64,000 nt of DNA from Mucilaginibacter endophyticus (GTDB lineage Bacteria; Bacteroidota; Bacteroidia; Sphingobacteriales; Sphingobacteriaceae). The notes beneath the pieces were generated by a model. The model had not been told where the DNA came from. It worked only from the letters and a program-made list of their open reading frames with translations, and made no database searches. A program made the position numbers and the translations under genes. This document shows positions 50,478-59,721 of this stretch, piece by piece. Position 1 is the first letter of the stretch, and each line of letters starts with the position of its first letter. Where the stretch lies: NCBI RefSeq assembly GCF_003351025.1, contig NZ_QPCG01000003.1, positions 574,355 through 638,354 on the forward strand, in the 5' to 3' direction.

Positions 50478-51812
50478 CTAATCTACCAACCCTTTTATTG
50501 CCTGTTCTACTTTTGCGAAGTCAAAATTATTGATCAGTTTATCAAACGAAGCCGAGATCTGCTCATTACCCAAGTTACCAATGCTGCCCTCGTGGGTATG
50601 GTTCACCGTTTTATCAGGGTTAAAATTGCCTGCTTCAATAGCCAGGCCAACCTGTTTGTAAGCATCGCGGAACGGTGTGCCGCTTAAGGTTAAACGGTTC
50701 ACTTCTTCCACGCTGAACAGATAAGCATATTTAGCATCATCCAGGATATCTGTTTTCACTGTGATATTTTGCAGCATGAAGGTTGCCATTTGCAGGCAGT
50801 GTTTCAAATCGGCAAAGGCCGGGAACAGCAACTCTTTTAGCAACTGAAGTTCGCGGTGGTAGCCGGATGGCAGGTTAGTGGTCATCATGGCTACATCGGT
50901 AGGCAATGCCTGCAAGCGGTTACATTTGCCGCGCATAATTTCCCAAACATCCGGGTTCTTTTTATGCGGCATGATGCTGCTTCCGGTGGTCAAAGCATCC
51001 GGATAGCTTACGAACGAGAAATTCTGGCTCAGGTACAGGGTTTGATCCATAGCCATCTTAGCAAGCGTTGCCGCGATGGTTGAAATGGCCTGCGCTATGA
51101 TACGCTCAGTTTTACCGCGGCCCATTTGCGCGTAAACAACGTTATAATTCAGGTTATCGAAACCTAAAAGCTGTGTAGTTAAAGTACGATTAAGCGGGAA
51201 TGACGACCCATAACCGGCCGCCGAGCCCAGCGGATTTTTATTGGTGATGCGGTAAGCAGCCAAAACCAATTCCAGATCATCAACCAAACTTTCGGCATAA
51301 GCGCCAAACCACAGGCCGAATGATGATGGCATGGCTACCTGCAAGTGTGTGTAACCCGGCAATAAAACATCTTTGTATTGATCACTTAGTTCAATAAGCT
51401 GGCGAAACAAAGTTTCTGCGCTTTCAACAACTTCCTGTAACTGGCTGCGGAAAAATAGTTTAAGGTCCACCAAAACCTGGTCGTTACGGGAACGGCCGCT
51501 ATGGATCTTTTTGCCGGCATCGCCAATGCGTTGCGTCAGTAATAACTCAACCTGCGAGTGCACGTCTTCAACATTTTCATCAATTTTGAACCCGCCTTTT
51601 GCGATATCGGCATAAATATTTTTTAACTCACGCTGAACAAGCTCCAGATCGGAGCTATCCATCAGCCCTACGCTTTGCAGCATACGGGTGTGGGCCAACG
51701 ATCCTAAAACATCAAACGCCGCCATTTGCTCATCAAATTCGCGGTCGCGACCAACAGTAAAGTTTTCAACCAGTTCGTTAACGTTAGTAGTTTTTTGCCA
51801 AAGCTTGCTCAT
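50478..51812 (-). CDS. argH: Argininosuccinate lyase
   Basis: 444 residues. Last step of arginine synthesis: argininosuccinate to arginine and fumarate. Signature loop GSSIMPHKKNPDVWE with the catalytic serine; also VHSQVELLLTQRIGDAGKKIHSGRSRNDQVLVDLKLF and PLGSAAGYGSSFPLN. Close to normal length. No other arginine genes are in the window; the TlpA-like gene follows by 45 nt. Confidence 0.96.
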   Translation of the reverse strand: MSKLWQKTTNVNELVENFTVGRDREFDEQMAAFDVLGSLAHTRMLQSVGLMDSSDLELVQRELKNIYADIAKGGFKIDENVEDVHSQVELLLTQRIGDAGKKIHSGRSRNDQVLVDLKLFFRSQLQEVVESAETLFRQLIELSDQYKDVLLPGYTHLQVAMPSSFGLWFGAYAESLVDDLELVLAAYRITNKNPLGSAAGYGSSFPLNRTLTTQLLGFDNLNYNVVYAQMGRGKTERIIAQAISTIAATLAKMAMDQTLYLSQNFSFVSYPDALTTGSSIMPHKKNPDVWEIMRGKCNRLQALPTDVAMMTTNLPSGYHRELQLLKELLFPAFADLKHCLQMATFMLQNITVKTDILDDAKYAYLFSVEEVNRLTLSGTPFRDAYKQVGLAIEAGNFNPDKTVNHTHEGSIGNLGNEQISASFDKLINNFDFAKVEQAIKGLVD

Positions 51813-51904
51813 GGTGCAAATGTATAAATTTGTGTATTTATGTGCGTTATTGTGTATTATTTAATGTCACCACCGCTCGGCACCAACAAACTGGCAGCGT
51901 GAAT

Positions 51905-52006
51905 TTGTCTGAACCGGAATTTTTGAGATTAATTGAATTCTCAGAATTACAGCAAAATGGATGATTCGATAAATTCAAAAAATTCGTTTAATTCGAGTTC
52001 AGACAA
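51905..52006. repeat. TTGTCTGAAC / GTTCAGACAA inverted repeat, family D copy 1
   Basis: TTGTCTGAAC at 51905-51914 and GTTCAGACAA at 51997-52006, with AATT-rich arms inside. Between the argH start and the rhamnosidase start. Related element at 55619-55727. Confidence 0.7.
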
Positions 52007-52112
52007 TAAGACAGTTCAGGATGCCAATCCCGATCTATCCGGTTAACATTGTTGATTGCGACAACATTTCATAGCCTTTGGCCAATATTGTATAAACCGC
52101 TATCTTAACCAC

Positions 52113-54782
52113 ATGAAACACCCTTTACGTAAGCCATTGCTTTGCATTGCCTTATTATGCTGCTCTTTTTTAGTAACACAAGCCCAAACGCCGGGGGCTG
52201 CAGGTCTTAAATCCGAATATCTTGTAAACCCCATAGGTATCGACAATGTACATCCCCGCTTAACCTGGTTAATGAACGATAAAGCACAGGGTGCAGCCCA
52301 AAGTGCTTATCAGCTTTATGTAGGTACCGATTCAGTTGCTGTTTCAACAGGCAAAGGCAACGCGTGGACCACCACCAAAATAGCTTCATCAAATAACCTT
52401 GCTACTTATAGTGGCCAGCAACTAAAACCTTTTACTAAATATTACTGGCGGGTTCAGCTTTGGGACAAGGCAGGTAAAAAGCTTACATTATCGCCGGTAG
52501 CCAGTTTTGAAACCGGCATGATGAGCATGCAAAACTGGAAGGGCTCATGGATAAGCGATAATAAAGGGATAGCGGTTAACCCTGCGCCCTATTTCCGCAA
52601 TACATTTAAGGTAGCTAAACCTATCCGCTCGGCACGGGCCTATATCGCCGTCGCGGGTTTATATGAACTTTATCTAAACGGCAAAAAGATAGGCAACCAC
52701 AGGCTTGATCCAATGTATACCCGGTTTGACAGGCGTACGCTTTACGTATCTTATGACGTTACAGCACAATTACAAAACGGCAAAAACGCAGTTGGTGTTT
52801 TACTGGGTAACGGCTGGTATAACCACCAGAGTACAGCCGTTTGGTTCTTTCACCAGGCACCATGGCGCGGTCGCCCGGCGTTTTGTATGGATTTGCGGAT
52901 CACCTATACCGATGGTACCGTTGAAACTGTAAAATCAGGTACCGACTGGAAAACATCACTTAGCCCTGTCGTTTTCAACAGTATTTACACTGCCGAGCAT
53001 TATGACGGCAGGCTGGAACAACCAGGTTGGAACACCGCCAACTTTGACGATAGTAAATGGAAGCCGGTCATTAACCGTTCGGCCCCATCCATGAACATCG
53101 TGTCGCAGGCTATGCAGCCTATCCGCGCGGTTGATACCATCAGCACCAAAAGTGTTACCAAACTTGACGGCGACGTTTGGGTATTTGATATGGGCCGAAA
53201 TATTTCGGGTGTAAGCCAGATTACGGTTAAAGGTGATTCGGGTACGGTGATCCGTCTGAAACATGCTGAAAGATTGAATAAGAACGGGCATGTCGATCAG
53301 TCAAATATAGACCTGCACTACCGCCCTACCGATGATAAAGACCCTTTCCAAACAGATATTTTCATTTTAGGCGGCAAAGGCCAGGAAACCTTTTCGCCGC
53401 GCTTTAACTATAAAGGTTTTCAATATATCGAGGTAAGCGCCAGCAAACCTATCCAGATTGGTAAGGACAACATCAAAGCGTTTTTTATGCACAGCGATGT
53501 GGAGCCTATTGGTACCGTTAAAGCATCTAACCAAACTATTAACCAAATCTGGACTGCCACTAACAATAGTTATTTAAGTAACTTGTTTGGTTACCCAACC
53601 GACTGTCCACAGCGCGAAAAGAATGGCTGGACAGGCGATGCGCACATAGCCAGCGAAACCGGCCTGTACAATTTTGATGGCATCACCGTTTACGAAAAAT
53701 GGCTTGCCGATCATCGCGACGAACAGCAGCCCAACGGCGTATTGCCATCTATTATCCCAACCGGTGGCTGGGGCTACGAATGGGGTAACGGCCCCGATTG
53801 GACAAGCACCATCGCCATTATTCCGTATAATATTTATTTGTTTTATGGCGATAGTAAGCTACTGGCCGATAGCTATAACGCCATCGAGAAATACGTAAAC
53901 CACATTGATGAGCTTTATCCAACCGGCCTTACTACCTGGGGCCTGGGCGATTGGGTTCCGGTAAAATCAGTTTCGCCGGTTGAGTTAACTTCATCTGTTT
54001 ATTACTACACCGATGCCAGCATCCTGGCCAAAGCAGCCAAAATATTAGGCAAACAGACCGATTATGTAAAATATTCGGCGCTGGCCAATAAGATTAAAAA
54101 CGCTATCAATGCTAAATATTTAGATACCACAACCGGTATTTACGGCAAAGGCTTACAAACAGAACTAAGCGTACCACTTTACTGGGGAGTTGTACCCGAA
54201 AACATGAAAAGCAAGGTTGCAGCCAACCTGGCCAAGCGTGTTGAGGCAGATAATTTTCATTTAGACGTAGGCATATTGGGTGCTAAAGCCATTTTGAGCG
54301 CACTAAGCGATAACGGTTATCCGGATGTGGCTTACAAAATAGCATCGCAGGAAACCTTCCCGTCATGGGGTTGGTGGATGGTGAATGGCGCTACCACCCT
54401 GTATGAGAATTGGCAGATAGATGCTAAATCGGATATCTCACTTAACCACATCATGTTTGGCGAAATTGGCGCATGGCTGTACAAAGGCATTGCAGGTATC
54501 CATCCGGATCCTGAACATCCGGGTTTCAAAAACGTACTGCTGCAACCGCACTTTGTGCCGGGCTTAAATGAGTTTACCGCTACCCACAAAGGGCCTTATG
54601 GTAATATTGTTTCATCATGGCAGCGCAGCAGCAACGGGGTAACTTATAAAGTAACCGTACCTGCAAACTCAAGTGCCACTATCTCTTTCCCTGCTGGTAA
54701 AGTTTATCTTGCAGGCAAGGCAATTAACAACCCTGCGTTGTACAAGATAAATGCGGGCAGTTATGTATTCCAGGTAAAATAA
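52113..54782 (+). CDS. GH78 alpha-L-rhamnosidase, secreted
   Basis: 889 residues from ATG 52113; the frame is open upstream to 52056 but has no leader there, whereas from 52113 a signal peptide is clear (LLCIALLCCSFLVTQAQ). Domain order of GH78: N-terminal beta domains (KSEYLVNPIGIDNVHPRLTWLM, RSARAYIAVAGLYELYLNGKKIGNHRLDPMYTRFDRR), then an (alpha/alpha)6 barrel with TDCPQREKNGWTGDAHIASETGLYNFDG and TWGLGDW, and a C-terminal beta sandwich. Releases terminal rhamnose from pectic or flavonoid glycans. A TTG-N20-TATCTTAA promoter is possible at 52078-52108. Confidence 0.93.
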   Translation: MKHPLRKPLLCIALLCCSFLVTQAQTPGAAGLKSEYLVNPIGIDNVHPRLTWLMNDKAQGAAQSAYQLYVGTDSVAVSTGKGNAWTTTKIASSNNLATYSGQQLKPFTKYYWRVQLWDKAGKKLTLSPVASFETGMMSMQNWKGSWISDNKGIAVNPAPYFRNTFKVAKPIRSARAYIAVAGLYELYLNGKKIGNHRLDPMYTRFDRRTLYVSYDVTAQLQNGKNAVGVLLGNGWYNHQSTAVWFFHQAPWRGRPAFCMDLRITYTDGTVETVKSGTDWKTSLSPVVFNSIYTAEHYDGRLEQPGWNTANFDDSKWKPVINRSAPSMNIVSQAMQPIRAVDTISTKSVTKLDGDVWVFDMGRNISGVSQITVKGDSGTVIRLKHAERLNKNGHVDQSNIDLHYRPTDDKDPFQTDIFILGGKGQETFSPRFNYKGFQYIEVSASKPIQIGKDNIKAFFMHSDVEPIGTVKASNQTINQIWTATNNSYLSNLFGYPTDCPQREKNGWTGDAHIASETGLYNFDGITVYEKWLADHRDEQQPNGVLPSIIPTGGWGYEWGNGPDWTSTIAIIPYNIYLFYGDSKLLADSYNAIEKYVNHIDELYPTGLTTWGLGDWVPVKSVSPVELTSSVYYYTDASILAKAAKILGKQTDYVKYSALANKIKNAINAKYLDTTTGIYGKGLQTELSVPLYWGVVPENMKSKVAANLAKRVEADNFHLDVGILGAKAILSALSDNGYPDVAYKIASQETFPSWGWWMVNGATTLYENWQIDAKSDISLNHIMFGEIGAWLYKGIAGIHPDPEHPGFKNVLLQPHFVPGLNEFTATHKGPYGNIVSSWQRSSNGVTYKVTVPANSSATISFPAGKVYLAGKAINNPALYKINAGSYVFQVK

Positions 54783-54848
54783 TATCACCACAAATGCCAT
54801 AGCATTTTCATATTTTAATATCTGCACATATCAAATGACCATTTACTG

Positions 54849-54878
54849 ACAGGCCGGGGCAACCCCGGCCTGTTTTTG
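54849..54878 (+). terminator. Terminator of the rhamnosidase gene
   Basis: ACAGGCCGGGG (54849-54859) pairs with CCCCGGCCTGT (54863-54873), loop CAA, followed by TTTTG. 66 nt after the stop. Confidence 0.93.
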
Positions 54879-54882
54879 TATA

Positions 54883-54890
54883 TAAATTTG
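54883..54890 (+). promoter_or_regulatory. -7 box TAAATTTG for the START-domain gene
   Basis: Exact TAnnTTTG match, 28 nt before the ATG at 54919. No TTG lies at the -33 position. Confidence 0.45.
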
Positions 54891-54918
54891 TCACACCTTA
54901 TTTACAGTCACCGATACC

Positions 54919-55563
54919 ATGCGCAGGATATTATCTATCATCGTTTTATTATTTATTGCCAAATTCGCCGTGGCAGGACCTGAAGAGCCATGGTCGCTAA
55001 GCACCGACAAGGAAGGCATCAGGGTTTATACCCGTCACATTCCCGATTCAAAGATCAAAGCCATTAAAGTAGAATGCACATTTAATGCTACCGCGGCCCA
55101 GTTGGTGGCTGTACTAATGGATATTAAAACCTGCAGCGAATGGGTTTATCATACCAAATCGGCCACTGTTATTAAAGAAGTATCTCCCGCAGATATATAT
55201 TATTACTCGGAGGTAAACATACCATGGCCGGTACATAACCGCGATTTTGTAGCGCATTTAAAAGTTACGCAAGATCCTAAAACCAAAGTGGTTACCATCG
55301 ATGCGCCGGTTATATCAAACATGGTACCTGCCAAAGATGGCATTGTAAGGGTTGAAAACTCGACCGGCAGGTGGGTTATTACACCTGTTGACAGCGCCCA
55401 TGTAAGCATTGTTTACACCCTGCACCTTGATCCTGGAGGTTCTGTACCTGCCTGGCTCATCAATATGTTTGCCGCGCAAGGCCCTACAGAAAGCTTTAAA
55501 GGCTTAAAAAAACAACTTCAGAAACCTGCTTATAAGGATGTGAAGTTGTCATATGTGCAGTGA
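54919..55563 (+). CDS. START-domain exported protein
   Basis: 214 residues with a signal peptide (ILSIIVLLFIAKFAVAG). The remainder is a START-like lipid-binding domain: GIRVYTRHIPDSKIKAIKVECTFNATAAQLVAVLMD, CSEWVYHTKSATVIKEV, YYYSEVNIPWPVHNRDFVAHL. Probably a periplasmic lipid or hydrophobic-ligand binder. Single gene after a strong terminator, so not co-transcribed with the rhamnosidase. Confidence 0.88.
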   Translation: MRRILSIIVLLFIAKFAVAGPEEPWSLSTDKEGIRVYTRHIPDSKIKAIKVECTFNATAAQLVAVLMDIKTCSEWVYHTKSATVIKEVSPADIYYYSEVNIPWPVHNRDFVAHLKVTQDPKTKVVTIDAPVISNMVPAKDGIVRVENSTGRWVITPVDSAHVSIVYTLHLDPGGSVPAWLINMFAAQGPTESFKGLKKQLQKPAYKDVKLSYVQ

Positions 55564-55618
55564 TCGCCTGCCCCCTAATTCAGTTTGCAGTTTTGAGTAG
55601 GCAGTTTGCAGTCTTTTT

Positions 55619-55727
55619 TTCTGAACTCGAATTAAGCGAATTAAAGAATTTATTGAATTTGCATTTTAGTTCAGAACATAAAAGATTCTGCCAATTCCTT
55701 AATTCCATAAAATTCGAGTTCAGACAA
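55619..55727. repeat. GAACTCGAATT / AATTCGAGTTC inverted repeat, family D copy 2
   Basis: TTCTGAACTCGAATT at the left, AATTCGAGTTCAGACAA at the right, plus a second GGTTCAGACAATG fragment at 55768-55779. Gap 55564-55959 holds these repeats and the lutA upstream region; no gene. Confidence 0.7.
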
Positions 55728-55959
55728 AAATAAAATCCTGTACTCCGATAAATCTCCCCAAATCCTGGTTCAGACAATGTCCCTTTTCTGCAAATAAACG
55801 TCAACATTTTGCAAATAAAATTGAAAACTCGTATCACACTTAGCTGTACTTTCGGTGTTTAGTGTATAGCCGTTTAATTTGCTTACAGGATACCAAAGGA
55901 TAGTTGTGCAAATTATAAACGCTAATATTGCTTTAACCAATAAAGTAAACGTGTAAACG

Positions 55960-56700
55960 ATGAGAGTTGCCTTGTTTGTTCCTTGCTATGTTGACCAGTT
56001 TTATCCCAAAGCGGCCATTGCCACGCTGGAGTTGCTGGAGAAACTTGGCTGTGAGGTCCACTACCCTAAAAATCAAACCTGCTGCGGACAGCCTATGGCC
56101 AATTCGGGCTATGAGCATTTAACCGGCGGTTGCAATAATTTATTTGTCGATAATTTTTCGGGATACGATTATATCGTTTGTCCATCGGGAAGTTGTACCC
56201 TGCATATCAAAGAGCATTTACATGCCGATGGAAAAGAAGAGCAGGCAACCGAGATCCGCAAAAGGGTTTATGAGCTTACCGAATTTTTGGTTGATATATT
56301 ACGGGTGAAACAACTGTCGGCCAGTTTCCCTTACCGGGTTGGCTTGCACCAAAGCTGCCACGGCCTGCGTGGTTTACGCATAGCACAGATGAGCGAGTTG
56401 GTTGCAGAGCCCTTCAGCAAACCTGCCCAACTGCTTGATATGGTAAACGGGCTTGAGCTGGTACCATTAAACCGCCAGGACGATTGCTGCGGTTTTGGTG
56501 GAACATTCTGTGTGGTTGAAGAAGCGGTATCGGCAAAAATGGGTAAAGACCGCGTAGCCGATCACGTATCACACGGGGCACAATACATCACCTCGGCCGA
56601 TCTTTCATGCCTTATGCACCTCGAAGGTATTTTACGCCGCCAAAACAGCGATGTTAAAGTAATTCACGTGGCCGAAATTTTAAACCACAGCATGCAATGA
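55960..56700 (+). CDS. lutA: L-lactate oxidation Fe-S protein LutA
   Basis: 246 residues, two CCG (cysteine-rich) domains: CCGQPMANSGYEH and CPSGSCTLHIKEH in the first, LHQSCHGLRGLR and CCGFGGTFCVVEEAV in the second. Binds a special 4Fe-4S cluster in complex with LutB and LutC, oxidising L-lactate to pyruvate. The stop overlaps lutB by 4 nt. Also called LldE in some genomes. Confidence 0.93.
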   Translation: MRVALFVPCYVDQFYPKAAIATLELLEKLGCEVHYPKNQTCCGQPMANSGYEHLTGGCNNLFVDNFSGYDYIVCPSGSCTLHIKEHLHADGKEEQATEIRKRVYELTEFLVDILRVKQLSASFPYRVGLHQSCHGLRGLRIAQMSELVAEPFSKPAQLLDMVNGLELVPLNRQDDCCGFGGTFCVVEEAVSAKMGKDRVADHVSHGAQYITSADLSCLMHLEGILRRQNSDVKVIHVAEILNHSMQ

Positions 56701-58085
56701 GTACTACCACCACCAAAGATCACCCGCATTTAGCTGCCGATTTTAACCGCGATGAACCGCGTGTAAATTGGCACGACGAAACCCTGTGGTGGGTACGCGC
56801 CAAAAGGGATATTGCCGCGCATAAACTCCCCGAATGGGAATTGCTGCGTGAAACGGCATCGCAAATAAAGTTTAACGTGCTTTCAAATCTGAGTACCTAT
56901 CTGGAGCAGTTTGAGGCCAATGCCACTAAAAATGGCATCATAGTACACTGGGCGGCAGATGCAGCTGAACATAACCAGATTGTACACAGCCTGCTTGAGC
57001 AACGTGGCATTACCAAAATGGTAAAAAGCAAATCGATGCTTACCGAGGAGTGCCATTTGAACGACTACCTAAAGGACCAGGGCATCGACGTAATTGACTC
57101 CGACCTTGGCGAGCGCATTGTACAGCTGGCCAACGAACCACCAAGCCACATCGTACTGCCTTGTATCCATAAAAAGAAAGAAGAAATAGGTGATATTTTC
57201 CACGAACATTTAGGTTCGGCCAAAGGCGAATCGGATCCCAAAATATTGACTGAAACCGCCCGTCAGCATTTGCGTGAGGTTTTTTTAACACGTCGCGCGG
57301 CACTTACTGGTGTTAACTTCGCTGTTGCCGAAACCGGTGAATTTGTGATTTGCACCAATGAGGGCAATGCCGATATGGGCGCGCACCTGGCCGAGATCCA
57401 TATTGCCTCGATGGGTATTGAAAAGCTCATTCCTGAAAGGAAGCACCTGGGTGTGTTTTTACGCCTGCTTACCCGCAGCGCCACCGGGCAGCCGATCACT
57501 ACCTATTCAAGCCATTTCAGCAAGCCGCAGGATGGCAGCGAAATCCATATTGTTATTGTTGATAACGGGCGTAGCATTCAGTTGGGTCGTGAGGAATTCC
57601 GCAACTCATTAAAGTGTATTCGATGCGGGGCATGTATGAACACCTGCCCGGTTTACCGCAAAAGTGGTGGGCATAGTTATCATACAGCCGTTGCCGGGCC
57701 AATTGGTTCTATCCTGGCCCCTAACCTGGATATGAAAAAATATGCCGACCTGCCCTTTGCTTCTACCCTATGCGGCTCGTGCAGTAACGTGTGCCCGGTT
57801 AAAATAGATATTCATGACCAATTGTATAAATGGCGGCAGGTAATTGTCAAAGAAGGATATTCGCCTAAAGCAAAAACTATGGCCATGAAGGCTATGGCTT
57901 TAACACTGGCTTCGCCAGCTTTATACCGCATGGGCGGCAAAACCGGTCGACTGGTATTTAAATATGCCCCATTCGCGGTAAACAATAAATTAAACCCCTG
58001 GTATAACCAAAGGGAAATGCCTAAAGCACCCGATGAATCATTTGGCGAGTGGTATGCCAAAAGGAAAGGAGCAAAAAACTCATGA
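56697..58085 (+). CDS. lutB: L-lactate oxidation Fe-S protein LutB
   Basis: 462 residues. Two ferredoxin-type clusters at the C-terminal third: CIRCGACMNTCPVYRKSGGHSY and STLCGSCSNVCPVKIDIH. The N-terminal part is the LUD domain (EQFEANATKNGIIVHWAADAAEHNQIV, and TGVNFAVAETGEFVICTNEGNA). Central subunit of LutABC (LldF). Overlaps lutA by 4 nt and lutC by 4 nt. Confidence 0.95.
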   Translation: MSTTTTKDHPHLAADFNRDEPRVNWHDETLWWVRAKRDIAAHKLPEWELLRETASQIKFNVLSNLSTYLEQFEANATKNGIIVHWAADAAEHNQIVHSLLEQRGITKMVKSKSMLTEECHLNDYLKDQGIDVIDSDLGERIVQLANEPPSHIVLPCIHKKKEEIGDIFHEHLGSAKGESDPKILTETARQHLREVFLTRRAALTGVNFAVAETGEFVICTNEGNADMGAHLAEIHIASMGIEKLIPERKHLGVFLRLLTRSATGQPITTYSSHFSKPQDGSEIHIVIVDNGRSIQLGREEFRNSLKCIRCGACMNTCPVYRKSGGHSYHTAVAGPIGSILAPNLDMKKYADLPFASTLCGSCSNVCPVKIDIHDQLYKWRQVIVKEGYSPKAKTMAMKAMALTLASPALYRMGGKTGRLVFKYAPFAVNNKLNPWYNQREMPKAPDESFGEWYAKRKGAKNS

Positions 58086-58675
58086 GCCGCGAAAAAATAT
58101 TAGCCGCTGTAAAATTCAATCAGCCGGCAGCACTGCCATTGCCTGATATGGAAGTATTGAATACGCTAACCGATGTCAGAACCGACCTGGTATCAAAATA
58201 CAAAACCATAGCTACAGCAGGCGGCAGTTTCGTTTACGAGGTGAATGGTTTTGATGAGATCAAAGCCATCATCAATAATGAATTTAAGCCAGGCGTAAAG
58301 ATCATATCGGCCCTTGATGAGCTGAGCGATTACATTTATGCCGAAACCGTTAAACACGAAGACGGCCACAACTTTGCCGATGTGGAACTAACGGTACTTC
58401 GCACCCAACTTGGCGTTGCTGAAAACGGCGCGCTTTGGCTTACCGAAAAGGATATGGGCAGCCGGGTATTACCTTTTATTGCCCAGCATCTGGCAGTTGT
58501 GATTGGCAAAGATAATTTTGTGCCTACCATGGCCCAGGCCTACCAGGTCATTGGCGCGGCCGATTACGGCTATGGCGCATTTATTTCCGGCCCTTCAAAA
58601 ACGGCCGATATTGAGCAATCCTTGGTTATCGGCGCCCACGGGCCGAGGAGTTTATCGGTGTTTATACTTTCGTAA
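58082..58675 (+). CDS. lutC: L-lactate oxidation protein LutC
   Basis: 197 residues, LUD/YkgG domain: MSREKILAAVKFNQP at the start, TVLRTQLGVAENGALWLTEKDMGSRVLPFIAQHLAVVI, and YGAFISGPSKTADIEQSLVIGAHGPRSLSVFIL with the family's GPSxTADIE and GxHGP motifs. The ATG overlaps the lutB stop (ATGA) and is the start; the longer frame from 58049 is inside lutB. Third subunit of the lactate oxidation complex. Confidence 0.95.
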   Translation: MSREKILAAVKFNQPAALPLPDMEVLNTLTDVRTDLVSKYKTIATAGGSFVYEVNGFDEIKAIINNEFKPGVKIISALDELSDYIYAETVKHEDGHNFADVELTVLRTQLGVAENGALWLTEKDMGSRVLPFIAQHLAVVIGKDNFVPTMAQAYQVIGAADYGYGAFISGPSKTADIEQSLVIGAHGPRSLSVFILS

Positions 58676-58704
58676 AAGGTTATTTCAAAACATCCCCAAA
58701 ACTC

Positions 58705-58800
58705 ATGTCATTGCGAGCGAAGCATGGCAATCTCGTAGCCAATACATGTTCGATTTGCATAGCTACGAGATTGCTTCGTCGTTCCTCCTCGCAATGACAT
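58705..58800. repeat. 96-bp palindromic repeat, family A copy 3 (inverted)
   Basis: Reverse orientation of the copies at 8401-8496 and 23263-23358, with the same 96-bp length and the same ATGTCATTGCGAG / CTCGCAATGACAT ends. Lies between lutC and the SDR-MFS-TetR cluster. Confidence 0.9.
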
Positions 58801-58893
58801 ATTTTTCTAACAATTGCGCTCGTCCAATCGAGCGCAAAATCCCCTCCGTCCCCTAAAAATCAACAATTTACAACAATGACAAAAAGATGATAA

Positions 58894-58920
58894 AAAAATA
58901 TACCAATCGGTATATTTTTG
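58894..58920. promoter_or_regulatory. TetR operator 1 overlapping SDR promoter
   Basis: AAAAATATACC-AATC-GGTATATTTTT, 11-bp arms, at 58894-58919. A TAnnTTTG -7 box (TATTTTTG, 58913-58920) overlaps the right arm, so binding would block RNA polymerase at the first SDR (ATG 58953). Confidence 0.75.
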
Positions 58921-58952
58921 TTTTGTCGAAATTAATGATCGGCAAATAAAAA

Positions 58953-59693
58953 ATGAAAACCTCAAAAAACACCATATTAATCACCGGCGGCAGTGCCGGT
59001 ATCGGCTTCGAGACAGCCAGGCTATTATCAAAAAACAACCATGTAATTATTGTCGGCCGCAATCAGGAACGCTTAGACGCTGCTGCTGCTCAGTTACAAA
59101 ATGTTACAGCCATTAAAGCCGATATATCAGATGCCCTGGATGTTGACGCCTTGGTAAATAAACTTCAACATGATTTTCCTCAACTAAATGTTGTGATTAA
59201 TAACGCGGGCGCCGCCCAGTACAACGACCTTATTAGCGGCGACGATATTTTTGGCAAAGCACAAACCGAAATGTTTACCAACTATCTTTCGGTAGTAAGG
59301 CTTAATGAAAAATTGCTGCCTGTTCTTCAAAAACAGAGTGAAGCCGCTATCGTAAACGTATCATCAATTGTTGCGTTTGCCCCAAGTATTAAACTGGCCA
59401 CCTACGCAGCTACTAAAGCCGCTTTACATTCGTATACCCGTGCTTTACGTCTGGCGCTGAGGGATAGCAGCGTTAAGGTATTTGAATTAATGCCGCCATT
59501 GGTTAACACCGAGTTTTCGGCAGAAATTGGCGGAGCAGAACGCGGTATTCCTGCCTCACAGGTTGCAGACGAGCTGTTAGCCTCGTTAGAAACCGACAAC
59601 TATGAGATTAGGGTAGCCGGTACCGAACAATTTTACCGTTTATACCTATCAAACCCTGATGATGCCTTAAAAGCAATCAACTCAATTAAATAA
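58953..59693 (+). CDS. SDR-family oxidoreductase, first of tandem pair
   Basis: 246 residues, classical SDR: TGGSAGIGFE cofactor loop, VGRNQERLDAAAAQL (basic, NADP-type), NNAGAAQ, VNVSSI serine, YAATK catalytic pair. Resembles the DltE-like group. Nearly the same sequence as the next gene, so a recent duplication. Controlled by operator 1. Likely modifies a toxic electrophile, with the MFS exporter removing related compounds; this is inference from context. Confidence 0.92.
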   Translation: MKTSKNTILITGGSAGIGFETARLLSKNNHVIIVGRNQERLDAAAAQLQNVTAIKADISDALDVDALVNKLQHDFPQLNVVINNAGAAQYNDLISGDDIFGKAQTEMFTNYLSVVRLNEKLLPVLQKQSEAAIVNVSSIVAFAPSIKLATYAATKAALHSYTRALRLALRDSSVKVFELMPPLVNTEFSAEIGGAERGIPASQVADELLASLETDNYEIRVAGTEQFYRLYLSNPDDALKAINSIK

Positions 59694-59721
59694 TCACAAC
59701 AACTCTATAAAAACAAACAAA

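Noticed and set aside
54800..54848. Additional promoter between rhamnosidase and START gene before the terminator
   Set aside because: No TAnnTTTG there; the only match is after the terminator at 54883.
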